In this document: positions 11,046 to 21,300 of the stretch, in pieces
How positions within the stretch are numbered: the stretch's first letter is position 1
Layout: each line of letters opens with the position of its first letter
NCBI RefSeq assembly: GCF_000002075.1
Contig: NW_004797299.1
Location: 2,234,771 to 2,271,007 of the forward strand
From: Aplysia californica
Lineage: Eukaryota > Mollusca > Gastropoda > Aplysiida > Aplysiidae
Direction of reading: 5' to 3'
Length of the DNA stretch: 36,237 bases
The notes under the pieces: generated by a model
Databases searched by the model: none
The model's input: the letters and a program-made list of their open reading frames with translations, nothing else
Told to the model about the DNA's origin: nothing
Translations under genes and position numbers: made by a program

Positions 11046-11507
11046 AAACACACACAAGCATAAAAAGAGAATGAGAGAGGGAGTGGGGGAGAGACAGAGA
11101 GACAGAGAGAAAGCGAAGAGAGACACAGTACTGATAGACTGAGAGACGTGTTATGTATTTGTTTCATTACGTACCTCGTTTGAAAAGGTGTTGCGTACAG
11201 GTGCAGTAAGTGAAATGGAGAAGAGAACGGGGGAAGAGCTTCGAATATATCGATAATATTCCATAATATTCTTATCAAATCCTTAAAAAATTAGTCCCCT
11301 CCCCCCCTTTTCCACCACCCACACCTGTTTTTCAAAATACTCTGTTTCTGTCAAAACATGCTTTAAAAGAAGGTGTACAGTAAAAACGGATGATGGAGCA
11401 GAAATTGGTTGGGTTTTGAATTTGCTTACACTAAGATTTAATCTTGAAAAAAAAAAGAATGAATAACAATATAGTTGGGGTTTGTTTGTGTGTGTGTTTA
11501 TTGGAAC

Positions 11508-11513
11508 AATAAA
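11508..11513 (+). promoter_or_regulatory. Candidate polyadenylation signal of gene A
   Basis: The first AATAAA seen after the gene A stop lies about 630 bp downstream, beyond a CA repeat and a purine-rich stretch. The spacing is long, and a variant signal nearer the stop is possible. Confidence 0.25.
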
Positions 11514-11714
11514 TATTTTCCATAAACTATGGAGTACTTGACTTTCGAATTATCTATTTCGCATCCTGCTTGCTTGTTAATGGTTGGTGTTTGTGTATAG
11601 TGTATACCAGTTTTGGGTGGGGGTTTTCTTCTTTTCTTTTCTGGGCGCTACTTGAATTCGCGATTTGTTACAACTGTCTAAGAATTCAAGTCGTTGTTGA
11701 AATGTTGGGCGACT

Positions 11715-12285
11715 GATCAGAGAAATTGAAACACCAGTACAAATGGCCAATAATGTTAGTTACCAGCTTACTCAACTACTGAAACATCCTAACATCCCCA
11801 TGACAACAAAACTCAAAATGATTAACACCTTATTCATCCCAACACTCACTTATCAATGCCAAACATGGACCACGAACAAGACATTAGAGCAAAGAATTAC
11901 AACGTGTGAAATACGATGCCTTAGAAAAGCAGTAAACAAGACCAGGCGAGACAAAATTAGAAACTCAGTAATCCGAGAAATGGTGAGCACAAATGGTGTC
12001 ATGCATCCCATCCAACACTAAAGAATCAAATGATTCGGACATCGCCTACGATTACCAGCACACCATCCAGCACAACGTCCCTACATCCAAAATTCCGATG
12101 GCAACAAGGCTAGAAGGCGACCGAGAAAGACCTGGATAGATGAAGTCATGGAAACATTAACCACCCACGGCATCCCCCTGACCCAAGCTCACAAGGTGGC
12201 GACAGAGAGACGTCTCTTTCTTCGCGCGACACCCAAAAGGGTGTAAGCGGAGGATAAAAGTAAAAGTAAAGTAAGTAAGTTGAAA
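11715..12285 (+). mobile_element. LINE 3' end (RTE-like), plus strand
   Basis: It encodes the C-terminal part of a non-LTR retrotransposon protein: LKMINTLFIPTLTYQCQTW, TCEIRCLRKAVNKTRRDKIR, a stop, FGHRLRLPAHHPAQR, ARRRPRKTWIDEVMETLTT, AHKVATERRLFLRATPKR. It ends in a simple tail AAAAGTAAAAGTAAAGTAAG. At least one stop breaks the frame near 12020. It is a 5'-truncated relic. Confidence 0.85.
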
Positions 12286-12330
12286 TGTTAAAAGGGACTC
12301 TACTGTAATGGAACATAAATACATCGCTAC

Positions 12331-12553
12331 CATAGAATTACAAAGTTCTATCTGCTCAGTGCCTACTTTGGGGATTTTGACGTCAAAGATATTGAGTTTC
12401 ACATCATGTCAAGTTTTTTTTTAATGCAATTTGATAATACCTTGACAAAGATTCCAAATGTTGATAAAGCTGATAGAACATTTGGTTTCTTACCTCAAGT
12501 TCTTAGTAACTCAAAATGACCAAAAATATGAGATAGATCTTTATAATTCGGAG
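12331..12553 (+). mobile_element. MITE M1 copy
   Basis: It starts CATAGAATTACAAAGTTCTA and ends ATAGATCTTTATAATTCGGAG. The interior follows the 8691-8930 copy: GAGTTTCACATCATGTCAAG, TGATAGAACATTTGGTTTCT, AACTCAAAATGACCAAAAAT. Confidence 0.75.
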
Positions 12554-12692
12554 ATAGAATAGTGTGTGTGACGCTTGGAGAGAGTCAAACAGTGAATTCT
12601 ATCATGATCACCCAGTGCCAGATCTGCGACAGACATCGGCAATCATGGTTTCTAATTCATTACTTTGCTCGGATGCTCTCAAAAAAGCTACG

Positions 12693-12783
12693 TTTCCCTG
12701 ATCTTTCCCTGTTACTGTTACCCCCGAACACGCAACCTCACGATTATGAGGTCCTGTGGTCTAACCGCTAGGCCACCACCTGT
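12693..12783 (-). repeat. tRNA-like SINE head, minus strand
   Basis: The minus strand reads GTGGTGGCCTAGCGGTTAGA and GAGGTTGCGTGTTCGGGGG, A- and B-box-like and close to the head at 13757-13825. Only the head survives. Confidence 0.6.
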
Positions 12784-13089
12784 CCAAGACAACCATCTAA
12801 TACAAAGACTACTTCCTACTTCTCCCTTGCACTTTTTGTGTTAAATAACCACATGTCTCAAATGACCACTTGTCTCCTAAATAGTTTTATTTCAGGGAGG
12901 GGGGTTGGGGCATGTTCTACTGTACTTGGTTAAGATGTGACTGCATCCGTCTTGACTCCGCAGTAGTACATTTTGGTCTAAATTCAGTCTCCCTTGAAAA
13001 ACTTTATGGTGACTGATGATGAGGCGAGACTTCCTAATTTAGTTCGTCCCTTCACGACAAATCTGAGAACGCAGAGATCTCAGAAAACT

Positions 13090-13330
13090 GACCGAAGACG
13101 ATTGAAACGCGGGCCATCCTCTCCGTACCCCGGCTCATTGTCCACCGAGCTCAAGACAAACCTGCCCACATCATGTTCTTCCGTCGCTGGTTTAGATGAC
13201 TTTGACTTCATATCATTGGTGGAGGGGAGGTGGGGATTGCGCAGGTTTCTGAACCTGCCGACCTTGACCTGGAAATGTCTGCTGCAGTGGGGGCAGGAGA
13301 GGTGCGGGGCGAGAACAATGTTTACTAACC
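13090..13330 (-). mobile_element. Probable LINE fragment with a zinc-finger-like end
   Basis: The minus strand reads APHLSCPHCSRHFQVKVGRF followed by RNLRNPH. This resembles the CP.CGR.FRARIGL.SHLR motif near the end of many animal LINE proteins. The match is short and the family is not certain. Confidence 0.4.
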
Positions 13331-13630
13331 TTTTAACAAACATCGCCCACTTTACCACCTTTAAAATACTAACATTTCCGTTTCGCTCCCCATCATATTA
13401 CGTTTTCCAGTAGGACTTTTTAAAACAACCCATCACTACCACCCGGGTGATTGATCCTGAACAGCCACGAAAATGAGCCAATCTTCCAAAAGTGGGCAAT
13501 ATCATCCAGGCGGGCAAGCACTGTGTTAGAGTTAGAGCAAGGCAGCTTACCAATAAAACAGCGAAAGAATTTATGTTCTTCTCTTCCGTTACCGAGTTTG
13601 TTTTGTTTCTGTGCTGTCCTAACGTCTGGG

Positions 13631-14116
13631 CGCTCCGTTAGCTCAGTTGGTATCATGCTAGACTGCGAAGCGGATGACTCTAGTCTGAATCCCAGACTAG
13701 GCGTTCTTGAAATCATGTCAATGTGGTTGGGCTACCGGACTCGTAATCGTGAGGTTGTCAGTGGTCTAGTGGTTAGGCTACTGGACTCTAAATCGTGAGG
13801 TTGCAGGTTCGGGGGTTCGAGCCGAGGGCCCGACATTGTGTCCTTGGGAAAGGCACTTTACACGAATTTTCCTCACTTCACCCAGGTGGGAATGGGTACC
13901 CGGCCATAGACAGCGAAAGATCTTGTCAGTTTGTTAGTGTTTTAGCGCCTATAAATGCCCGCTTGCACTGTATGCTTCTCAGGAAGTTGAGGTTGTTTCA
14001 GAATGAATGCTCTCAGGCCTGCTAGGGTAATAGTATAGATGGTGAAGCGCATAGAGCTTGCTGTTGAGCGGGGGTTTGCGCTTTACAAATGATATCTATT
14101 ATTATTATTACTATTA
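13631..14116 (+). repeat. tRNA-derived SINE (family S2) with stacked tRNA-like heads and (ATT)n tail
   Basis: The main copy runs from about 13757 (GTCTAGTGGTTAGGCTACTG, B box GGTTCGGGGGTTCGAGCC) through TGTGTCCTTGGGAAAGGCAC and CACCCAGGTGGGAATGGGTA to GCGCTTTACAAATGATATC and (ATT)n. Before it lie a partial repeat of the same head (13717-13757) and another tRNA-like segment (GTTAGCTCAGTTGGTATCAT, 13633-13706). Confidence 0.8.
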
Positions 14117-14507
14117 TGTCGTTTTGTGGAGCTTTCAGTTGCACGTAGACCGTATGGCCCTGTCCTATCGGAGACACGCGTCAAATTCGGAGTCCGAATT
14201 TTTTAATTAATCAATTGTAGGTGACTCAATTTGTATTCAAGGCAGACAGATTTGTATTTTTTTCACCAAAAGGAAAGCAAATGACAGGTTTAAAGATAAC
14301 TCCATTTGCTCCAAAACTGACGAGCGCCTGATTCCACTGTGTTGTGACGATTCAACGTTTTAACAGTCCAGGAGGAGACATTTATTACTATTACCTCATG
14401 CATGGAGTTTAGTGGAAGCTTTTTTAAAGAGTGGGCCATATAGTTGAAGTTGTATACTATGTACTAAAGTATCTGTCTCAGTCTTAGTGCTTCAAGCTTA
14501 TATTGTG
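14117..14507. other. Intergenic sequence without recognised content
   Basis: AT-rich spacer between two oppositely oriented S2 SINE copies. No coding or repeat signature is seen. Confidence 0.4.
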
Positions 14508-14635
14508 TGAATAATAATAATAATAATAATAGCTAGCATTTGTATAGCGCATATCCCCGCTCAACAGCAGGCTCTATGCGCTTTACACTATATTATTACC
14601 CCAGCAGACCATAGAACACTCCGAAACAGATCGGA
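14508..14635 (-). repeat. SINE S2 copy, minus strand, cut by the gap
   Basis: The minus strand reads CTGCTGGGGTAATAGTATAG, AAAGCGCATAGAGCCTGCTG, GAGCGGGGATATGCGC and then (ATT)n, matching the 3' part of the copy at 14015-14116. The rest is lost in the assembly gap. Confidence 0.85.
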
Positions 14636-15091
14636 NNNNNNNNNNNNNNNNNNNNNNNNNNNNNNNNNNNNNNNNNNNNNNNNNNNNNNNNNNNNNNNNN
14701 NNNNNNNNNNNNNNNNNNNNNNNNNNNNNNNNNNNNNNNNNNNNNNNNNNNNNNNNNNNNNNNNNNNNNNNNNNNNNNNNNNNNNNNNNNNNNNNNNNNN
14801 NNNNNNNNNNNNNNNNNNNNNNNNNNNNNNNNNNNNNNNNNNNNNNNNNNNNNNNNNNNNNNNNNNNNNNNNNNNNNNNNNNNNNNNNNNNNNNNNNNNN
14901 NNNNNNNNNNNNNNNNNNNNNNNNNNNNNNNNNNNNNNNNNNNNNNNNNNNNNNNNNNNNNNNNNNNNNNNNNNNNNNNNNNNNNNNNNNNNNNNNNNNN
15001 NNNNNNNNNNNNNNNNNNNNNNNNNNNNNNNNNNNNNNNNNNNNNNNNNNNNNNNNNNNNNNNNNNNNNNNNNNNNNNNNNNNNNNNNNNN
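14636..15091. other. Assembly gap (456 N)
   Basis: A run of unknown bases between a SINE and a 40-bp tandem array. Its left part probably holds the rest of the SINE and its right part more array units. Confidence 1.
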
Positions 15092-15291
15092 TTAAACATC
15101 TATAATCTCTATCTCTCCTCCTTCTTTCCTGTTAAACATCTATAATCTCTATCTCTCCTCCTTCTTTCCTGTTAAACATCTATAATCTCTATCTCTCCTC
15201 CTTCTTTCCTGTTAAACACCTATAATCTCTATCTCTCCTCCTTCTTTCCTGTTAAACACCTATAATCTCTATCTCTCCTCCTTCTTTTTTT
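15092..15291. repeat. Tandem array of a 40-bp unit, five copies visible
   Basis: The unit begins TTAAACATCTATAATCTCTA and ends TCTCTCCTCCTTCTTTCCTG. Copies are nearly identical (CATC or CACC). The same segment occurs once, diverged, in the repeats at 22735-22925 (CAAACATCTGTCATCC) and 28405-28600 (CAAACGTCTATCGTCCTG), so the array grew inside one copy of that repeat. Confidence 0.9.
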
Positions 15292-15383
15292 TGTGTGTAT
15301 ACCTCTTTTGTAATACCACTCTAATCTTCGACACTTTGATTATTATAACCTTAATGTCTTGCCAGTGCGGTAAAACCCTTACT
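15292..15383 (+). repeat. 3' part of short interspersed repeat S3
   Basis: After the array comes CTCTTTTGTAATACCACTCT, AATCTTCGACACTTTG and TGCCAGTGCGGTAAAACCC, the order seen at 22840-22920 and 28510-28590. It ends where the MITE M2 begins. Confidence 0.7.
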
Positions 15384-16187
15384 ATAGCGCGGTCAAAAAT
15401 TCGTGACCCAACTTTTTGTCAAATATCTCCTAAACTGTTGAAAACATATTCTCCATTTTTTTGCACAATGACATGTATCAATTTGTCTTAACAGATCAAC
15501 ATTTTTGTAAACACCTGTTAGCTGTATTCCAGAAATTTCCTTTATAAATACTTTTTTAAAAATCCAAGTGAGTAGTCTCTACAGATTGTTTAAGGTTTAC
15601 AGCTGCGGCACCATCGCTATTAAAAGCAAGTCTGTCATTTTTTTTTTCTTATCGTGACACTATCTTTATTGAACGCAGGATTTGAGAGCAGTAAGTGCAA
15701 ATATTTGTTCTCAATAATATTAATTTCTTCTAACAAGTTTTGCTACTAAAAAAGGTGTTATTGGTGAGCTGTGACGTAGGCCATATGCGTATACAAAATG
15801 TGTGTGAGGAGCGGGAAGTGCTGTGAACAATCCCATTTTCCGCGAGAGGGAGATTTAAGGAATTTTATATAAATTTAAGAAGAAAAGTTTTTTAATCCAG
15901 CCTCAATTGTGGTGGAAATATATGATCAAGCTGAGACAAATTGATGCAAACTGCTGTGCGAAGTATGGATGACAAGGATTCACCTGTTAAAGAGATATTT
16001 GAGGATAAGTTGCGCCATGAATTTTTGACCGCACAGTACTAGGCCTATAGAATACAGCTTGTAGGTGTTAAGACAAATTGATGCAAGTCACAGCGCAAAA
16101 GTTGGAGAACGTGTATTCAATTGTTGAGAAGATATTTGAAAATAAGTCGCACCTCAAATTTTTTGACGGCACTATAAACTCTTTGTT
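15384..16187 (-). mobile_element. MITE family M2 with about 100-bp inverted repeats, right arm doubled
   Basis: The left arm opens AGCGCGGTCAAAAATTCGTG. Inverted right arms end at about 16043 (GAATTTTTGACCGCAC) and again at about 16187. Internal sequence (GGTGAGCTGTGACGTAGGCC, CATATGCGTATACAAAAT) is the reverse complement of the copy at 29176-29828, so the two copies lie in opposite orientation. It has no coding capacity. Strand is given relative to the other copy. Confidence 0.8.
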
Positions 16188-17530
16188 CCCATGAGAAATC
16201 TTTCTACGTAGGTACTTTTGTGTATTCTCCACAAAATCCTATGACATCATCACTATTTCCAATCATTTTCACCTCCGAGTTTTATTGAAAACATGGAATA
16301 TGAACGATTTCCGATCATTCTTCTTAGCCATCCCACAGTCGTTTTCTTGTTTATCTGTTCAGCCTTTTTCCAGTACAAAATGTCTGTTGTTAAGTGGATG
16401 TGCTTCTCTTTAAATCAGAGATTATCTTTTGTAAAGGTAGGTTGAAAAATCGCCATAAGTGGGAAGAGTATTTTCAACTTTCAAAAGGCACTTCCGACAG
16501 TCTCCGTCTTGCCAATGATCTCAATAGCAGCACGAGACCTAAAAATAGAATGACCATAGTAGAAAACGATTAAATCCCATAGGTTAGGACTTCCGTAACG
16601 AGCGACCTTCCTAGAGCTCAAGTAATAGAGTAACTGCATAGTACTTTTTTTTTATATGTCCTTTTTAAAGCAAAGCCAATCTCGTTTGATTAAGTGCTGA
16701 GCATGTTGTTGAGTTTGATAGTTGTGGAGAGTAAACTGGAAATTTTGCACACACGCTATGTAGTTATGTCTCATGAAAATTTCAAATTTCTCACAGATTA
16801 AAAATTTTACAATCCGCCATGCTAGTGTAAATAATTCAATATTTGAACCATATTATAACTTTGACTTTGATGGGTACCTGGAGGTGTCTTCTCTGGCGCA
16901 GAGGTTGACGTGTAACGACCCTCCCTCCTTCACGGTTGCGAGCTGCCTTTGTACATTCTGTCACATTCAGGCCAGCCTATGTTTGTACTTTGTCCATACA
17001 ACTTACTATTTGTCTTCCTGTGGCCATTCTGCCCAATATCCTTCCTTCAAGCACCTCTTTGCCTTTTTCACTTCTTTAATAGAGGTTGTTTTATGTTCCA
17101 TTACAGTGTTCTGTTGCGAATGAGGTCATTAATTAAGCTACTCACCAGTGCACGATTTTATATAATTTCTCCCAAAAAGTTCAGAACTGAAGTCCCCGTT
17201 ATAAGACCAATAGCTCTGCTATGTAACTTACCTGTTAATCATAATTCCACCCAATCTATTCCACGGGATAACTAAAACTAAAACGGTAAAAATTTAGTTT
17301 GCGCATCGCAAGGATATAATTTTAGAATGGGCCTTCTTTCAAATAAACCGCTGTGGGCAGGGGACCGAACTGTGTAAAACTGTTTTCAAGCTATTAAAAA
17401 CGTGGCTTATATTTCATTTATTCTTCTCCCAGAAAGCTGGTAATAATATCTTGAGATGTTATGGACTCAATCGGAATAATAGAATATTACAAAGCCTACT
17501 GGGCCTACTTTTGAGTGAGGATAAACGCTT
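16188..17530. other. Intergenic sequence upstream of gene B
   Basis: AT-rich. One stretch (16850-16925) reads FDGYLEVSSLAQRLTCNDPP, reminiscent of an LRRCT end, but no matching splice sites or neighbouring exons were found. Otherwise nothing is recognised. Confidence 0.4.
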
Positions 17531-17544
17531 TTGAATGAGATGGT

Positions 17545-17571
17545 TTATTATTATTATTATTATTATTATTA

Positions 17572-17622
<51 letters not shown>

Positions 17623-17743
17623 CATTATCATCATCATCATAATTATTATTATTATCATGATCATCATCATCATCATTATTATTATCATTATCATCTTATT
17701 ATTAGTAGTATTATTAGTATTATTAGTAGTAGTAGTAGTAGTA

Positions 17744-17792
<49 letters not shown>

Positions 17793-17801
17793 CACTATGT
17801 A

Positions 17802-17840
<39 letters not shown>

Positions 17841-17866
17841 CATTATTATTGTTGTTGTTGTTGTTA

Positions 17867-17913
<47 letters not shown>

Positions 17914-17967
17914 AATCGTATTTTCAACATTATTATTATCATTATTATTATCAGTATCATTGTTATT
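17545..17967. repeat. Long (ATT)n/(ATC)n microsatellite, about 420 bp
   Basis: ATT repeats with ATC, AGT and GTT interruptions, ending about 160 bp before the gene B start codon. Poly-Ile, Leu or Asn readings from it are not protein. Confidence 0.97.
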
Positions 17968-18128
17968 GCTACAACCGTTTCTATCAATTACTGAACGAAT
18001 TTTTTCAGGCAAAGTTTTTTCCCTCTATTTTTGTCCTATCTTAGCACACATGTACCACTGGCACAGCCCAAAAATGAAAAGAGCCCATCTTCGGATACCC
18101 CAAAACGCTTGGAAAAGGCCCTGAAAGT

Positions 18129-18392
18129 ATGACCCTGCCACGAACAGTCGGCCTCTTCCACGTCTGTCGTTTTCTCCTCCTCCTGCAACTCGTGTGTGAA
18201 TCTGCACCTGGTTCATATCTGTGCCCCGGGTGCAAGACGTTGAACAAATGTGACGTCACAACAGCACGGGATACGTTGGTCATCAACTGCCAGACTCTGG
18301 AAGATTGGTCCCAATCCTTGACCCGGCTGAACGGCGCTCATGCCATCAGGTTGATGTGTGTGGAAACAACTTCTAAGAAGAGTATGCTGAAG
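18129..18392 (+). CDS. Gene B exon 1: signal peptide, LRRNT cap and first LRR strand
   Basis: It encodes residues 1-88 from an ATG followed by PRTVGLFHVCRFLLLLQLV. It ends ATGCTGAAG|GTAAAA, phase 0. It fuses what gene A splits into exon 1 and most of exon 2; the intron seen there in gene A is absent. Confidence 0.83.
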
Positions 18393-21300
18393 GTAAAAGA
18401 TTATTAGTACAAGACGCAGAAGTTCGGTGCACCTTGAATATTGTAACCCTCTTAAAAACTGCTGTGGCTTCGTTCACGTAACGGAAAAACTATTATGCCG
18501 CCATCGACATTATTTACATTAGTTAGGAGGCGACCTGATAGTCTTAGTAACTCAAAACGGGCAAAAATGTCAGAAATAACTTTGTAATACTGCTGTAGCG
18601 CAACGCTCACTTCATAAAATCTAAATACTTTAGGAGGGGGGGGGGCGGGTGTTTTGTTTTTGTTTTGTTTCAGTAATGAGAAGCTCATACACAGACACAA
18701 TAATGTTGCGCTCAAGATCTGACATTCCAAAATGGGTTGGGGCAGGCAGCTATTCTTGACTTTTACTCATAGATCAATAAGAACGCACTTTCTGGTTGTA
18801 CGACAACTCTTGGAGACGCGCTTTAGAAAAGAACCCTGCACCCCTATGGTCATTTGTCCCAAAACGCGGTGGATTGAGGCATGTGGAGTTATTGGTATTA
18901 CCTTCAAGCTTATTTATTTGCCTATTTGTCGATAAGAAAAAATCTAACTTGAATAGAAGTCGAGATACTTGTGATGGAAGGAGGTTGGGGTCACCTGGTT
19001 TGAGAGGAATAATTAATGTGAAAATGGCCACCAAAGTTTGGTTACTTTCACAGTTTGACAGTCTTTGGGAACTGAAAATGTACAGTTTTAGTTGCATTTA
19101 GTGAAATTTTTGCGGGAAACTCCACACCGAAATATATTTTTAAATGGACATAAAAAGACGTGAGCCAATAAATAGAAACTAACTGAGCACCCGGCTTTGC
19201 TCGGGGTCGACGCCTTGGCGTCACTGCTCCTGGTCTACGCCGCAGAGGCATTTTACATCTACATGTACCTTGCTGTCTAGCATTTCACAATCATACCTGG
19301 ATTCTAGATCTTTTTGCTTTAGTTTAAGTCTGCCTTGATTAACTCCTTTCTTGATTTACATTGCTTTAGTGTATTGTTGTCTAGCCCTTCACAATCACAA
19401 AATACGGATTTCGCCTTACACTATCACAAAAAGCACTAAGAAAATAATAATCCACGAAAGGGCAGCTACACTGAAAATGGAACACAACGACGTCTTCAAA
19501 ATCACAGAGGCAGTGTCTATAGCTTGTTCGCTTTCCTCTGACAACGTTAAAAAAAATTCTGGCTCATTGGCAAATTAACTTAGGCCCACGAAACTTTGCA
19601 TGACACTTCTACAGACTATTCGAAATGTGAGCGTGCAAATTCATATGAACATTTCAGATTATTACATACGAATTATGGCAATGAAACATGGCTTGAAGAT
19701 CAGAAATGATCCCAGGTTCAAGTACTTGGAGAAGACTGTTTCTGCGCTCTGAGGCTGCATCACTTTCCATGAAATAAACTTACAGAAATGAATGATCATT
19801 TTGGGGGGCAGGAAGGCGAGAGCCAATGTGATGATATATTTGACCCTGCACTCGAAACTGTGGATTCCATCCATTGATGGTTGTATCGGTATAGCCCATG
19901 GATGTGAGCTGAAAGCAATAATTTGTTGTACAGCCTGATTTTCTCCAGAATGTGAGTGGACAGTGTCGACTCACCAGACAGAAGGATTTGCAGTTCAGGA
20001 CGTGGTTTTGGAAATAGATGCAGATCGACTTTGCCATTGCTACAGAACATACCTTGTGTTTCATATGGAATCTTATGGCCAGGCAGTGTGTTCACTGTGT
20101 CGTCAGTTCCCCAATGTAGCACTCGTACTGAAAGGAATTGACAATGCAGAGGAATGCTTTTGGGAGATTTAGATCTAGAGAGTCCCCCCATCATTTTGTT
20201 GTTGATCTAGACCACCTCGACCTTTGCCAGCTCGAGGGGTTCCAACTGCAGAACTTATTTTTCTTTTCAGCATCAGGCACTATCTAGGTCTATATCTAGA
20301 TTCTTATCTAAGATCTGTTGACGTTGTTCCCAGTAGCAAGAAAAAGAATTTGACAAAAGAGTCCAGAAAAAGAGAAGATGGGCATCAAACGAAAGGATCG
20401 CAGTCGAATTTAGCCCTAAGTAGAAAAATAAAACATAAGGCTAGATCTATATGTGTCGCACACTTAAAATAGTGCTCAGTATTGCGCAACAATGCGCGAC
20501 AGTATCGAACGGAAGTACGACTTGAAATAAACAAACCTAGCGAACTTTCTAAAATCACAGAGACAGAAGCGTCGGCCTACAAAAGCGATCGGCGAAAAAA
20601 AGAAGTTTAGCTTTTTGCAGCAAAACTGTCTCAAAACTGAAGAAAAAAAACGAGGGGTGCCATGATCTGGAGAATATTTTAAAGAATATTTTGGCGAAAA
20701 CCGTAAGTCGATCGATGCAGCCATTAAAAAGCCTTTTGAATAGCAAAATTCGGCAACCACAAATAGATCTAGATAATAGACTAGATTAGATCTAGATAAA
20801 AATGTTCATACGGAAATAAAAATTCCGGTTTCTTCGATTTTATTATTTCGACGAGCGTTGGATCGACTTTATCGACGGTGCCTGATTTTTTGTGGTTTTT
20901 TTCGGTTTCAGGTACCGTTGCTGAAAATCAACATGTCCGGAGGTGTTTCCCGTCTTGACGTCATTCGATGCGGTCCAAGGTTCTTCACACCGCTGGCAAT
21001 CGACAACCTTACGAACCTGACCAGTCTGTTTATGAGCGAGAACTCCCTTAAGGTAGAATCATGAGTTTGTCTTTTTTTTTTTTTTTAAGTTCCCTAACCT
21101 TTATGGTCGTTGATTGAAACGTGAGACCCGTCTATGATGTTATTTTTTTTTATATATTTAAAACTTTCCTTAAGGTGAAATGAAGAAATGGTCGATCTTT
21201 ACTTACTTACTTGTTTTCTTTTCCCTTAGTCTAGACGGCCGTTAGGGCATCAATGATGATTGAACAACACTTTTATCCACCCTTCTCTATATTCGGCTTT

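Noticed and set aside
12994-13413. A 139-codon plus-strand open frame
   Set aside because: The opposite strand carries the LINE-like CPHC motif. The plus frame has no family resemblance.
13633-13706. Functional tRNA gene
   Set aside because: The A and B boxes are recognisable but the stems do not pair well and the segment leads into a SINE; treated as a SINE head.
15092-15291. CRISPR-like array of 40-bp repeats
   Set aside because: The units are directly adjacent with no spacers, lie in animal DNA, and derive from an interspersed repeat.
17531-18012. Long open frames with poly-Ile, Leu and Asn
   Set aside because: Product of the ATT microsatellite, without any complex sequence at the ends that looks coding.
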